A DNA stretch of 64,000 nt from a virus. The DNA lies in the IMG/VR virus record IMGVR_UViG_3300031576_000036, positions 1 to 64,000 of that record; one strand, 5' to 3'. The position numbers and the translations under genes were made by a program. Shown here piece after piece: positions 6,569 through 14,701 of the stretch (positions are counted from its first letter, which is position 1; every line of letters begins with the position of its first letter). The notes beneath the pieces are model-generated. The model was not told where the DNA came from and did no database searches. It saw nothing but the letters and a program-made list of their open reading frames with translations.

Positions 6569-7309
6569 ATGGACGCAAAAACGGGAGCGGAACAAAATAA
6601 TTTCACTGAACTGCTAATCCCCCAACCCATCAAATTGGAAATGGTCTACATTCCCGGTGGCGAGTTCACGATGGGATCGCACGATTACGACGGGGAAAAA
6701 CCACCGCATCGCGTGCGCGTCTCGCCTTTCGCCATCGGTAAATACCCGGTCACGCAGGCGCAGTGGAAGGCGGTAATGGGGGAAAATCCGAGCCGCTTCA
6801 AAGGCGACGACCTGCCGGTGGAAACTGTCTCGTGGGAAGACGCCGTGGAATTTTGCGAGCGGTTGTCACACGCGACTGGGCGCAAGTACCGTCTGCCCAG
6901 CGAAGCCGAGTGGGAGTACGCCTGCCGCGCGGGATCAACCACGAAGTACGGCTTCGACGGCGATGAGAAACAATTGGGCGATTATGCGTGGTATTACGAA
7001 GACTCTGACTCCAAAACTCATCCGGTTGGGCAGAAAAAACCAAATGCTTGGGGCTTGTATGATATGCACGGCAATGTCTGGGAGTGGTGTGAGGATTGGT
7101 ATGGTCATTACCCTAGCGCAGAGGCGACTGATCCTACGGGGTTCAGTAGTGGCTCGGGCCGCGTTTTTCGGGGCGGCGGTTGGAACAACGGCGCCGTCAG
7201 TTGCCGGTCGGCGTATCGCTACGGGGTCGCGCCCGGCAGTCGCGGCGGCAATCTCGGTTTCCGCCTTGTAGTTGCCAAAAGACAGTTTGAATTAGCAAAC
7301 ATAGCCTAA
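6569..7309 (+). CDS. SUMF1/FGE-sulfatase-domain protein, possible DGR-type variable protein
   Basis: 246 residues, single formylglycine-generating-enzyme-like domain: MVYIPGGEFTMGS near residue 26, RLPSEAEWEYACRAG near 112, GLYDMHGNVWEWCEDWYGH near 158, and the terminal RVFRGGGWNN...GFRLV. This C-type-lectin-like fold serves as enzyme in formylglycine formation and as scaffold of variable receptor-binding proteins in diversity-generating retroelements. Residues 205-232 carry many G, V, S and Y codons ending in C or T (GGC, GTC, AGT, TAC, TAT) where AAC/AAT would be expected in a template repeat. No template repeat or reverse transcriptase is visible. Strong start context (GAGGATAAAAAGCT). It may simply be a bacterial-type gene acquired by the phage. 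Confidence 0.85.
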   Translation: MDAKTGAEQNNFTELLIPQPIKLEMVYIPGGEFTMGSHDYDGEKPPHRVRVSPFAIGKYPVTQAQWKAVMGENPSRFKGDDLPVETVSWEDAVEFCERLSHATGRKYRLPSEAEWEYACRAGSTTKYGFDGDEKQLGDYAWYYEDSDSKTHPVGQKKPNAWGLYDMHGNVWEWCEDWYGHYPSAEATDPTGFSSGSGRVFRGGGWNNGAVSCRSAYRYGVAPGSRGGNLGFRLVVAKRQFELANIA

Positions 7310-7482
7310 CTTTGGCAAGACAAATCCATTGTGTATGATGATCGCCCGCGTGTTACAATGCCAGAACGCGACTTACAAAGCCATCCATTCTTCATAAAGG
7401 TGCCCGGATAGGCTTTCTCTCTATTGAGCGACACTCAACGATGTTTCCATAACCTTAGTAGCTATTCTGGAGCCTTCCGCAA
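7310..7482. other. Intergenic stretch before the AAA+ gene
   Basis: No clear gene. TACAAT at 7354-7359 could be a -10 box, but the best upstream match (TTGTGT, 19 bases away) is weak. No terminator-like hairpin is seen. Confidence 0.3.
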
Positions 7483-9009
7483 ATGTATCCTTCCGCATCA
7501 CCAACGGACATTTATGCGCCTATCACATCTATTCAAACGCTTCCTGAACCGCTTCCTGAACCCAATTCTTGCAACAACGATCACTCTGAGCTTGGCGATG
7601 GTTTGCCTACTGAGCGGTCGGATAGCGTTGATGGGCATTACCCTGCTGTGGGGCTGCTGGTGGACGGGGATTATATTAGCGTTGGAAGTGGGGAGGATGA
7701 TCTACAGCGGCGAGAGATTGAGCAAGCGAGCGCGGAGACAGTCGTAGCTGAGACAGTCGCAGTAGCAAAATCTCTTAGCCAGTTGCGCAAGTTCATTGAC
7801 TCACATTTTCACGGCGCGGACTGGCAAGGGGTTGAGACTATCCTTGCGTTTTTGTGCGCCTACCGCCTTCACGAAACCGACCCGTTATGGCTGCACGTCA
7901 TCGGGCCATCGGGGAGCGCCAAGACTAGCTTGGGAATTCAGTTGTTAGCGAGGGGGTTCGCGGATCACCATCCCATTGGGGATATAAGCGAGAATACTTT
8001 GTTGAGTGGGTACGCGAAGGGGCGTGAGGGAGGGAAGTTCAATTCGCTACTACATAGAGTGGGCGAAGAGGGATTGTTGTACTCGAAGGAGTTCACTGAG
8101 TTTCTAGCGAAGGACGAACGAGTCGTGCGCGCTGTAGCTGGGCAACTACGTTCGGTCTACGACGGTGCGCTTCACAAAGAAACCGGCGCGAGCGCAAAGT
8201 CTCTATTTTGGTCTGGGAGGTTGTCAGTTATAACAGCCTTTACGCCAAGCGTAGAGTGGAAGTGGTTGCAGTACAACCGCGAGGGGGAGAGGTTTTTGAT
8301 TTTGCGCTGGCGAGCTACAGCGGACAAACGCGCACTAACAAGAGCAGTCAGAAATCAAGAAGGTCGTCAGGGAGAGTTCCAAGCCGGACTTGAGGAGAGA
8401 GTGTTGGAGTTGATCAACGGCAATGACAAATACGGCGCGATAGTGGAAGCAGCAAGCCCCAGCGATGATGTTATGGACAAGCTTCGCGCTTACCATTTAC
8501 CCCAGGTTGTAGCTTGGTTGCGTTCGATCCCGGTTAAATACGACGGGAGACAGGTAAGTCACGTTGCGAGTGAGGAATCGCCAACGAGGGTTATGCATCA
8601 ATTGATAAAGGCAGCGCGAGGTAGTGCTATGTTGCATCGGAGGAAACAATTCGGCGCGGAGGACTGGCGAATAGCTACGAGGCTCGCGCTGGATAGCATT
8701 CCTGAAACTAGAATGAGGTTGTTGAGAAGCATCTACCCTGATCCGAGTTATTCGACTGGGGTGGACAAGATTCGCATTATGTCGGGGTTCTTTAGCAATG
8801 ATGCTATTCAAATGCACTTGGATGAGCTACAGGCGCTCAAGGTCATCAGGCGAACTCGGCATAGTAGTGATAATGATCTCGACGGGGGATACGCATATAC
8901 AGAGGAGTTCGCGCGAACCGTAATAGATGGGTGTCCGGTGTTGTGGGAGCAGTTGCGCGGGGAGTGGGGGGAGAGGGAACAACTGGCAATAAGGGAGATG
9001 GAACAATGA
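7483..9009 (+). CDS. AAA+/P-loop ATPase, possible replicative helicase or loader
   Basis: 508 residues. A Walker A motif GPSGSAKTSL lies at about residues 141-150 after a hydrophobic strand (WLHVI); LLYSKEFTEFLAKDE about 60 residues later occupies the Walker B/sensor region. The C-terminal 150 residues look like a winged-helix region (FFSNDAIQMHLDELQALKVI). This resembles the P-loop domain of phage primase-helicase or DUF3987-like proteins. It sits upstream of nuclease, Sak4-like and polymerase genes, fitting replication. The first 90 residues are low-complexity and overlap another frame (7514-7747), so the true start may be downstream, for example a GTG near 7648. Confidence 0.7.
   Translation: MYPSASPTDIYAPITSIQTLPEPLPEPNSCNNDHSELGDGLPTERSDSVDGHYPAVGLLVDGDYISVGSGEDDLQRREIEQASAETVVAETVAVAKSLSQLRKFIDSHFHGADWQGVETILAFLCAYRLHETDPLWLHVIGPSGSAKTSLGIQLLARGFADHHPIGDISENTLLSGYAKGREGGKFNSLLHRVGEEGLLYSKEFTEFLAKDERVVRAVAGQLRSVYDGALHKETGASAKSLFWSGRLSVITAFTPSVEWKWLQYNREGERFLILRWRATADKRALTRAVRNQEGRQGEFQAGLEERVLELINGNDKYGAIVEAASPSDDVMDKLRAYHLPQVVAWLRSIPVKYDGRQVSHVASEESPTRVMHQLIKAARGSAMLHRRKQFGAEDWRIATRLALDSIPETRMRLLRSIYPDPSYSTGVDKIRIMSGFFSNDAIQMHLDELQALKVIRRTRHSSDNDLDGGYAYTEEFARTVIDGCPVLWEQLRGEWGEREQLAIREMEQ
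7514..7747 (+). CDS. Possible small two-span membrane protein overlapping the AAA+ start
   Basis: 77 residues in a frame overlapping the low-complexity N-terminus of the AAA+ gene. Two hydrophobic stretches (ATTITLSLAMVCLL and MGITLLWGCWWTGIILAL) and a basic tail look like a genuine holin-like or small membrane protein. No good ribosome binding site. Either this frame or the AAA+ N-terminal extension, not necessarily both, is real. Confidence 0.3.
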   Translation: MRLSHLFKRFLNRFLNPILATTITLSLAMVCLLSGRIALMGITLLWGCWWTGIILALEVGRMIYSGERLSKRARRQS

Positions 9010-9206
9010 AAATGGAAACAGTAACTTGTAAACGTTGTGGGGCTACCTGGCTTGCGTCTGCTACTAGCAAGCCAATTGCTTGTCCAAATAACAACTGCCG
9101 ACTGCTTACCATTGCGCCGGTAGAATGGGAAGTGAAGTTGGCTTTGGGGAAGGCCGTTAAGTACAAAGGAACGCAAGTAAATATTAAAAAAGAAAATAAA
9201 GGTTGA
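9006..9206 (+). CDS. Small zinc-ribbon protein
   Basis: 66 residues beginning at an ATGA overlap with the AAA+ gene. CKRC...CPNNNC is a classic zinc-ribbon arrangement in the first 35 residues; the rest is basic. Probably a nucleic-acid-binding accessory of the upstream ATPase, inferred from coupling only. The promoter at 9203 begins in its last codon. Confidence 0.65.
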   Translation: MKMETVTCKRCGATWLASATSKPIACPNNNCRLLTIAPVEWEVKLALGKAVKYKGTQVNIKKENKG

Positions 9207-9231
9207 CTCGCATCACTCTTCAGCGTACAAT
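9203..9231 (+). promoter_or_regulatory. sigma70-type promoter with dyad around the -10 box
   Basis: TTGACT (9203-9208), 17 bases, TACAAT (9226-9231). The string CAGCGTANAATGCGCTGCA is shared with the promoter at 3776, including the CAGCG/CGCTG inverted repeat flanking the -10. It faces a 460-base gene-free structured stretch. Confidence 0.75.
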
Positions 9232-9237
9232 GCGCTG

Positions 9238-9690
9238 CATTGAAGGAAGAGAAAAGCGCGAACAGAGCCAATTGTGGTAGTTGGCTCCATTGTGGGAGAG
9301 GGAGAGGGAGAGCGTGAGTGTAGTCAACTTGCTTGCGCTCTCCCTTCTGAAACGAAATCAGAACAGATATTTGAATTGAAACAGGTTCGTAGAAACGGCT
9401 TTCTTTGGGGAAGTCGCTTCCGGTAGCCCTTGGTATCAACGATAGCAACCAATCGTCAAGGGCGACGACATTCGCATTCAAGTACAGCGAGTACGTTAGA
9501 TGCGGGAGGGTTGCCGTCATCAGCTTCCAACTAAGCCCACTCCCTCCCTTCAACTTCCTCGGATAACAAACGGGAAAGCTGCTGCAACGATCCTGGTTGG
9601 TTCTCATAGATTGTCTTGGACTAGGATCACAAATGAAAGAAGCTTGCCCCTTTACAAACGAGGAAGCTGGGGGAGGGAGTGGGGTTGTTT
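9238..9690 (+). ncRNA. Candidate structured non-coding RNA
   Basis: No convincing gene lies between 9207 and 9698, yet a good promoter fires into it. Nested perfect or near-perfect inverted repeats build one long rod: 9536-9548 with 9671-9683 (13 bp, CCCACTCCCTCCC/GGGAGGGAGTGGG), 9554-9561 with 9659-9666 (8 bp), a GGGAAAGCT/AGCTTGCCC pair (one mismatch), and GATCCTGGT/ACTAGGATC (one wobble) at the tip. Upstream are separate hairpins: GAGCCAA/TTGGCTC, GGGAGAGCG/CGCTCTCCC, CCCTTG/CAAGGG and CGCAT/ATGCG enclosing GTAC/GTAC. The palindrome at 9409 is included. It could be a regulatory or structural RNA, or a long leader of 9699. Class unknown. Confidence 0.6.
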
Positions 9691-9698
9691 GAAATACT

Positions 9699-10154
9699 AT
9701 GGCTAGAGAAAAATCAACAAGGACAAGAAAACAAACCAGCCACGGGCATTCCAAGTCCGTGCGCCGATTGAGCAGCGATGGAGTTGAGAGGTTACGCAAC
9801 CCGCTGACGGATCACGATAGGTTGCTGGACACAGCGGACAGCGACTCGAAATTGGCAAAGCTGGTCTACCCTAGCGATACGAGCGCGCACGGGTTGTTGC
9901 GGATGGAGTTCGAGCAATTTCTGTCCACCTTGCGCCCCGCTCCCAGAAAACCGACGACGAAGGTGGTTTCAGCGTATATGCAAGGGGAGACGCTGAAGTT
10001 GTTGTTTGAGGCGAGAATGCGGTTGATTACTGAAGGGCGTTATCATCAAGATGATAGTTTGAGTGGGCTTCTCAAAGCGATTGTGCGAGAGGCGGATAGA
10101 AATGCGAGGAGTAACGAAAGGGGTAACAATGTCGAACCAACTACAAGTACTTAA
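9699..10154 (+). CDS. Early protein, unknown function
   Basis: 151 residues, strongly basic N-terminus (KSTRTRKQTSHGHSKSVRR) and a helical C-terminal half. No strong Shine-Dalgarno: the upstream bases belong to the 3' arm of the long inverted repeat, so folding may control translation. Its end overlaps the start of the Cas4/RecB-like gene. Possibly a nucleic-acid-binding accessory; no family recognised. Confidence 0.65.
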   Translation: MAREKSTRTRKQTSHGHSKSVRRLSSDGVERLRNPLTDHDRLLDTADSDSKLAKLVYPSDTSAHGLLRMEFEQFLSTLRPAPRKPTTKVVSAYMQGETLKLLFEARMRLITEGRYHQDDSLSGLLKAIVREADRNARSNERGNNVEPTTST

Positions 10155-11481
10155 AACAGATCGTTCGCGGATTGAATGCGCGCAACAGTGTATGCGCAAG
10201 CGATTTTGGCAGTACGAAGCGCAACTGGCAGAAACGGATTCCGCGAACGGGGCGAGGGGGATCGAACCCAACAAGCCACAGTTCGCGCTTGAGATTGGGA
10301 GCGGGGTTCACTTGGGGATGGAAGTCCTACTCACCCAAGCTATTCGTTACCAAACTGATCCTTTAGTGAACGGCGCGGACAACCTCGTTAAGACGATGAT
10401 ATTAGAAGGAACCTTGGATATTGCAGTGAGGGCGGGAGATGCGAGGTACGACGAAAAAATCCTCCCCTTCTTCGAGAGCTACAACAACCGAGAGGAAGCT
10501 ACTTCCAATGAGGACGACGAGGCCGAAACATTCTCAGTCTATGCCGTCGAGGAAGGCCGCGCGCTCGTCGAGGGACTAATACGAACGTATGCACACGCTC
10601 CGAACGGCTTAGCGCGATTGCTTGACGAATACGAGATCATCGCGGTTGAGCAGGAGCTTGAAGTTCCCTTGTCCACAGACGGCAACGTTGTGCTGATGGC
10701 CAGACCGGATGGCATCCTTCGTTCTCGCGCTGACCATCAGTTGTATGTGCTCTCGTTCAAAACCGCTACGACCTACGACCGCCGCAAGGCCCGCGCGGGA
10801 ATGTACGACACTCAGGGAATGTCTGAGTTAATCGCCGCGCAACATCGCTACAACGAAACCTTCGCGGGGGTGGTGATGGTCTACCTTGTTAAAGGCTACA
10901 AATCGCAAGACAAAGACGACCAATTGTGGAAGCACAACAACGGCGTCGTTCGTCCTTACTTCAAACCAGGGGTAGTGAGTGATGATGATGACTACCGATT
11001 CTCTTATGATTGGCTTACGGAGTTCGGCGAGACAAAGCGGCTCGGCAAAGGGTTCTCCAAAATCAACCTCTGGGACTCGTGCTACATCGGCATCAAAGAA
11101 TGGATGGAGCGGATAGTTGCGGGGAGGGAAGTTGACCTCAATCCTGACTTACTTGATAAGTATGTGGTAATGCCGCCGCCTTACTATCGTAACGAAGCGG
11201 ATTTGGAAGAATGGAAACTCCAAGCCCGCCATCAAGAGATGTTGATTCACGATCTCGCAACAACGGCGAACGCGATGGTAGCGGCGGGAGATAGCGAAGG
11301 TCTGAAAACGTTCCTTCCCATCGCCTTCCCCAAGAACCGACAGAGTTGCGCTTACCCCTTGCCGTGCTCGCTGATTCCAATCTGTCACGAGGGGCTGGGG
11401 GATGGAGTTGGGGAGATGGTTTTGGAGTCAGGGAGCTATAAGCAGCGCCAAGCAAATCACCCTAATGAGGTTGAAGGATAA
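10129..11481 (+). CDS. Cas4/RecB-like PD-(D/E)XK nuclease
   Basis: 450 residues; ATG at 10129 follows GAAAGGGGTAACA. Nuclease core: GSGVHLGMEVLL (helix with conserved H), YEIIAVEQELEVPL, then ARPDGIL with Asp194 and LSFKT with Lys211, the PD...D-x-K pattern. Cys17 or Cys21 plus Cys407, Cys413 and Cys419 form the four-cysteine set of an AddB/Cas4-type iron-sulfur cluster. Such nucleases process DNA ends in recombination. Neighbours (Sak4-like ATPase, helicase, polymerase) support a replication-recombination role. The site at 10494 encodes EEATSN inside it. Confidence 0.82.
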   Translation: MSNQLQVLKTDRSRIECAQQCMRKRFWQYEAQLAETDSANGARGIEPNKPQFALEIGSGVHLGMEVLLTQAIRYQTDPLVNGADNLVKTMILEGTLDIAVRAGDARYDEKILPFFESYNNREEATSNEDDEAETFSVYAVEEGRALVEGLIRTYAHAPNGLARLLDEYEIIAVEQELEVPLSTDGNVVLMARPDGILRSRADHQLYVLSFKTATTYDRRKARAGMYDTQGMSELIAAQHRYNETFAGVVMVYLVKGYKSQDKDDQLWKHNNGVVRPYFKPGVVSDDDDYRFSYDWLTEFGETKRLGKGFSKINLWDSCYIGIKEWMERIVAGREVDLNPDLLDKYVVMPPPYYRNEADLEEWKLQARHQEMLIHDLATTANAMVAAGDSEGLKTFLPIAFPKNRQSCAYPLPCSLIPICHEGLGDGVGEMVLESGSYKQRQANHPNEVEG

Positions 11482-11484
11482 GGT

Positions 11485-11997
11485 ATGCCAAGAAAAAAGA
11501 AACGCCCACACCAGATAGCGGTTGCGCAAGTTGTCCCCCCTCCGACCCCCAACGCGCCGCGAGAATTGGACGTTACGCTGCTCCCAACAGTTCACAGCGA
11601 ACGCGCGTCTAGCGAACGCGCATCTGATGACCCAACTGTGAACGCCCTCCTGCAAATGGCCGCTGCCGTGCAAACCCTGGCGAACGGCGTTGACCAACTC
11701 GTCACCAGAGTAGATGGACTTGAGCAGCGGATGATCGAAGGTGAGGAGCTACGGACGCTGGCGACTAACAGCGGTCTAAGCACCATAGGTTTGAGCGGTG
11801 GGCCGAACGACCAGGGGCAACTCGCAAACAGCGGGGACTATCGCTTGCTTGAAAGGCAACTGCTGAACTCTATGGCTGGGGACGAGGTTCGAGGAAACGA
11901 GCACACCGTGGTTATAGGGGGAACGGCGGCGGAGGAGGAAGGGCGAAGGACAAGGTTGCATTCGATGTTGGAGCAGGAGAATAGATTCAAGTACTAA
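11485..11997 (+). CDS. Coiled-coil early protein, unknown function
   Basis: 170 residues; AAGGATAAGGT precedes the ATG. Basic start (PRKKKRPH), proline-rich linker, then a heptad-like helix (LLQMAAAVQTLANGVDQLVT) suggesting oligomerisation. A short duplication (SERAS SERAS) is visible near residue 40. It lies between the nuclease and the Sak4-like ATPase with gaps of 3 and 23 bases. No catalytic motif. Confidence 0.65.
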   Translation: MPRKKKRPHQIAVAQVVPPPTPNAPRELDVTLLPTVHSERASSERASDDPTVNALLQMAAAVQTLANGVDQLVTRVDGLEQRMIEGEELRTLATNSGLSTIGLSGGPNDQGQLANSGDYRLLERQLLNSMAGDEVRGNEHTVVIGGTAAEEEGRRTRLHSMLEQENRFKY

Positions 11998-12020
11998 CTG
12001 GGAAAGGTAAAAACGGAAAA

Positions 12021-13031
12021 ATGCCAACACCAAACACAAAATTCTCAACCGCGCTGTGCTACGGCGCGACGAAATCAGGAAAGACCCGCGAAATCGGCGC
12101 AATGAGCCTCTACATCTACCAAACTTACGGCAAAACGACTCGGCTCATCAGCGCGGACGGCGGCGGGTGGGAGTCGGTACAGGATTACGTTGACGCGGGG
12201 ATTATCGAACCTATCAACATAAGCGACGCGGCAACCCCACTCACGTTGTTGCATAGGCTGGCGCGAGGGGATTGGGAAGTGGAAGGGAAGTGGCTTCCCA
12301 GGGATCACAAGGATCAGCAGTTCTCCAACGTAGGAATGTACGCCATCGAGGGTTTCTACTCCATCTGCCAGCTTCTAATGGGCGACCAAATAGAGAAAGG
12401 CCGGAAGATCGCCGAGGACGTAGTGGGGAAGTTCGCGGAAAAAGACGCTGACACCGGCGAGCAGTTCACTTTCGGCAACGCCTCTCGCGCCCACTATGGG
12501 TTCGTGCAGCAACGGCTACTGCAACTGATTCGGGAATTTCAGGGCTTGTGCGCAGTGGGGGTCAATCAAATTCTCTTTACCTCTCTCGAATCAAGTGGGG
12601 AAGATGAGTTCACGAACGCGAAAATTCTCGGCCCGGCCAGCGCGGGCAAGGCGCTCACCCAGATATTGCCACAGAGAGTGGGAGATTTGATTCACCTAGA
12701 GATTGTAGCGAAACCAGCGGCTAAAGAAGGTCAACCGCCCACGCAAGAATACCGTGCGTATTTCCAGCCTCATATTGACTCGGAGATTCGACGCGCGTGG
12801 CCTGCGAGCTTACGGCTGACTCCGACGCTCAATCTGGAATTGCAGAAGGACGATGAGCTTAGGAAAGGGTATGTGGTGCTCACCGATGAACGAGGAGCGA
12901 CTAGAGAGGGAGTAAGTAGGCTGTGGAGATGGAGGGATAGGACGCAATCGAAAGGAGTCGAAGAACTCCGAAAAATAATGAACTCGAAAACAACAACTTT
13001 AACAACAACCGAAAAAGAAAGGACAAAGTAA
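12021..13031 (+). CDS. Sak4-like RecA-fold ATPase
   Basis: 336 residues with Walker A GATKSGKT at residues 15-22, directly at the N-terminus as in phage Sak4/AAA_24 proteins, and a hydrophobic strand ending in N (GLCAVGVNQILFTS) matching the sensor position. Sak4 proteins are RecA-core ATPases that assist single-strand annealing and recombination-dependent replication. The gene after it (13038) may be the partner single-stranded DNA-binding protein, the usual arrangement. The C-terminus is rich in T and K. Start supported by GGGAAAGGTAAAAACGGAAAA. Confidence 0.75.
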   Translation: MPTPNTKFSTALCYGATKSGKTREIGAMSLYIYQTYGKTTRLISADGGGWESVQDYVDAGIIEPINISDAATPLTLLHRLARGDWEVEGKWLPRDHKDQQFSNVGMYAIEGFYSICQLLMGDQIEKGRKIAEDVVGKFAEKDADTGEQFTFGNASRAHYGFVQQRLLQLIREFQGLCAVGVNQILFTSLESSGEDEFTNAKILGPASAGKALTQILPQRVGDLIHLEIVAKPAAKEGQPPTQEYRAYFQPHIDSEIRRAWPASLRLTPTLNLELQKDDELRKGYVVLTDERGATREGVSRLWRWRDRTQSKGVEELRKIMNSKTTTLTTTEKERTK

Positions 13032-13037
13032 AACAAA

Positions 13038-13835
13038 ATGGCAAAACGAAAATCAAGTGACGGCAACGAATTCACGGGAGCACACGAGGAAATCGCTTCC
13101 TCCGTTGGGGACTTCGATTTCAACGATCCCTCCCTCTTGGAGGAAGAAGTTGATCAGGTGAACGCCGATGTGGACGCAGATGAATTTCCCCCTCCTCCTC
13201 CAGATGGCATCTACAAAGTCAACTGGGATTTCTCTGAGAGCGACCCTGAAAAGCAGTTCTCTCTCAGGAAAGACAGCAAAGGGAAGGCATTCGGAATGAC
13301 CAAATTGGTGGGAACGATAATTGACGCCAAGGATCAAAACACCCCAGAGCGCCTGTGGCTGAACCGCAAAGTGTTCTCAATGGTCAACACCATTGTGTTT
13401 CAGAGTGGGGCGAGCGGATTCGGGGATTGGCTCAAGTCCGTCGGGCGTAAGAATGTAGTGCAAGCGGTAGAACAGGCGCGCAACAAAGCCGAACAGCTTA
13501 ACCTGTATCGCAAAGGCGCGGAGGATGCGATTGTGGAAGGCGCGCAGGGATGGGTGGCTATCTGCTGGGAAGGCTCTTACAAGCTTGAGAATGATGCTCT
13601 TGGTGGAACTTCATACATTCGTCCGAAAGGGAAGTACGCGAACGGAGAAAAGATCGCCAAGGATCATCCGGTGCAGAAGTTCACCAATATGAAAGCCTTC
13701 CCGACAAACGACAAGGGGGAGAGGGTTCCGAAGGTCATAGTCGTTGACCCGGAGGACGGAAACGAATATGAGGTGTTGGCGCAGTTGACGGTGAAGACGT
13801 ATATTCCGCTGCGCGAAGGGCAGCAGTCGGAATAA
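13038..13835 (+). CDS. Putative single-stranded DNA-binding protein
   Basis: 265 residues, 6 bases after the Sak4-like gene. Acidic N-terminus (LLEEEVDQVNADVDADEF) with a run of five prolines, then a beta-rich domain (IYKVNWDF, KLVGTIIDA, YEVLAQLTVKTYIPL). Single-stranded DNA-binding proteins often sit next to Sak4, and the size and beta composition fit, but the acidic tail is at the N-terminus rather than the C-terminus. Assignment rests mainly on context. Confidence 0.45.
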   Translation: MAKRKSSDGNEFTGAHEEIASSVGDFDFNDPSLLEEEVDQVNADVDADEFPPPPPDGIYKVNWDFSESDPEKQFSLRKDSKGKAFGMTKLVGTIIDAKDQNTPERLWLNRKVFSMVNTIVFQSGASGFGDWLKSVGRKNVVQAVEQARNKAEQLNLYRKGAEDAIVEGAQGWVAICWEGSYKLENDALGGTSYIRPKGKYANGEKIAKDHPVQKFTNMKAFPTNDKGERVPKVIVVDPEDGNEYEVLAQLTVKTYIPLREGQQSE

Positions 13836-13926
13836 CGAGTGTGAAGACTATGGCCTTGCCCGCAAAGGATGCTACATAAGGGTGTGGCGTTACTCCGTGA
13901 AAGCCGGAGACAGGGCCTTCAGAGAA

Positions 13927-14050
13927 AGCTGCGGCGGCGCTGAAGGAAGCGCACGGATGGACTAGCAAACTGTCTGCCAGAGAAGCTAGAGTTCCGGCCC
14001 GAATCAGGCAGATAATGCAGGGAAGCAGGTTTCGAGTCCTGCCCGCAGCT
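13927..14050 (+). ncRNA. tRNA-like structured element
   Basis: Within a 242-base gene-free gap, an 8-bp stem (AGCTGCGG 13927-13934 with CCGCAGCT 14043-14050) closes a D-arm-like hairpin (GCGC-TGAAGGAA-GCGC, 13937-13952) and a T-arm-like hairpin (GCAGG-TTTCGAGT-CCTGC, 14025-14042, loop one base too long). The 71-base middle has no normal anticodon arm; stems CTAGC/GCTAG and TCTGCC/GGCAGA are possible. No CCA end. It may be a degenerate tRNA or a tRNA-mimic RNA. The preceding 13836-13926 holds a further hairpin (CTCCG/CGGAG). Confidence 0.4.
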
Positions 14051-14077
14051 ACTTCCAATAGATTCGGAGGCATTACT

Positions 14078-14281
14078 ATGAACAAAATCGTTGAACTCGC
14101 TACCGTTACAACTAAAGACTTAGTAGACGAATTGCTAAGACGTACAGACGTGGTAGAAGGTTTATTCATTGAACCCTTAGATAAGTGTGAGGTAGCAGTT
14201 ATGCACGGGGATGGCTATCTAACCGGCGGAATGCACGAAGTGAACAACGGGCCGTTTCTGTTGTTGCGGATAATTGATTGA
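14078..14281 (+). CDS. Small early protein
   Basis: 67 residues; GGAGG 7 bases before the ATG fixes the start. Compact alpha/beta sequence (DLVDELLRRTDVVEGLFIEP) without cysteine or membrane segments. Directly downstream of the tRNA-like element. No family recognised. Confidence 0.68.
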   Translation: MNKIVELATVTTKDLVDELLRRTDVVEGLFIEPLDKCEVAVMHGDGYLTGGMHEVNNGPFLLLRIID

Positions 14282-14293
14282 GGAGAAAAGAAA

Positions 14294-14701
14294 ATGTCAA
14301 ACAAAATAATCCTAACCGGCGACAACGACTCTCCAATCGAGGAAGCAGCTTCCTCCGTGGAATTCCCAATGATTGACGAACGTTGGGAACCCCCTTTGGA
14401 ACGGATGTTGCTGGATATGGAAGTCGTTGCGCTCGCCAACCGCGATGCGGGCATTTACCGTCGCGCGGGTTTGAAGGTGGACTCCGCCGAAGACGTGGAA
14501 CTGTATATTCAGCGGCAACTCGGAACCTACGGAGGTCAGTTATCAATGTCCCAAGCTGAATACTACCGAATGCGCGTCGCGGAACACCTATTCACCCTAT
14601 GGATCACAACGGTAATTCAGCAGCAGCAACAGCGCGCGATGGAGACTAACCAAATCCTCGCGGAGATGAATCGTCCGCGCAAAAGTGAGCGCAGACATTA
14701 A
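14294..14701 (+). CDS. Early protein, unknown function
   Basis: 135 residues with GAGGAGAAAAGAAA before the ATG. Mostly helical, with a poly-Gln stretch near the end (VIQQQQQRAMETNQ) and a basic C-terminus. The palindrome at 14341 encodes EEAASS. Nothing indicates an enzyme; likely a small DNA- or protein-binding factor of the replication arm. Confidence 0.65.
   Translation: MSNKIILTGDNDSPIEEAASSVEFPMIDERWEPPLERMLLDMEVVALANRDAGIYRRAGLKVDSAEDVELYIQRQLGTYGGQLSMSQAEYYRMRVAEHLFTLWITTVIQQQQQRAMETNQILAEMNRPRKSERRH

Noticed and set aside
6569-7309. Complete diversity-generating retroelement
   Set aside because: No reverse transcriptase and no template repeat could be found by eye in the window; only the possible variable protein is present.
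9500-9706. Open frame of 68 residues
   Set aside because: Lies in the nested inverted repeats, no ribosome binding site, composition unlike neighbouring proteins.
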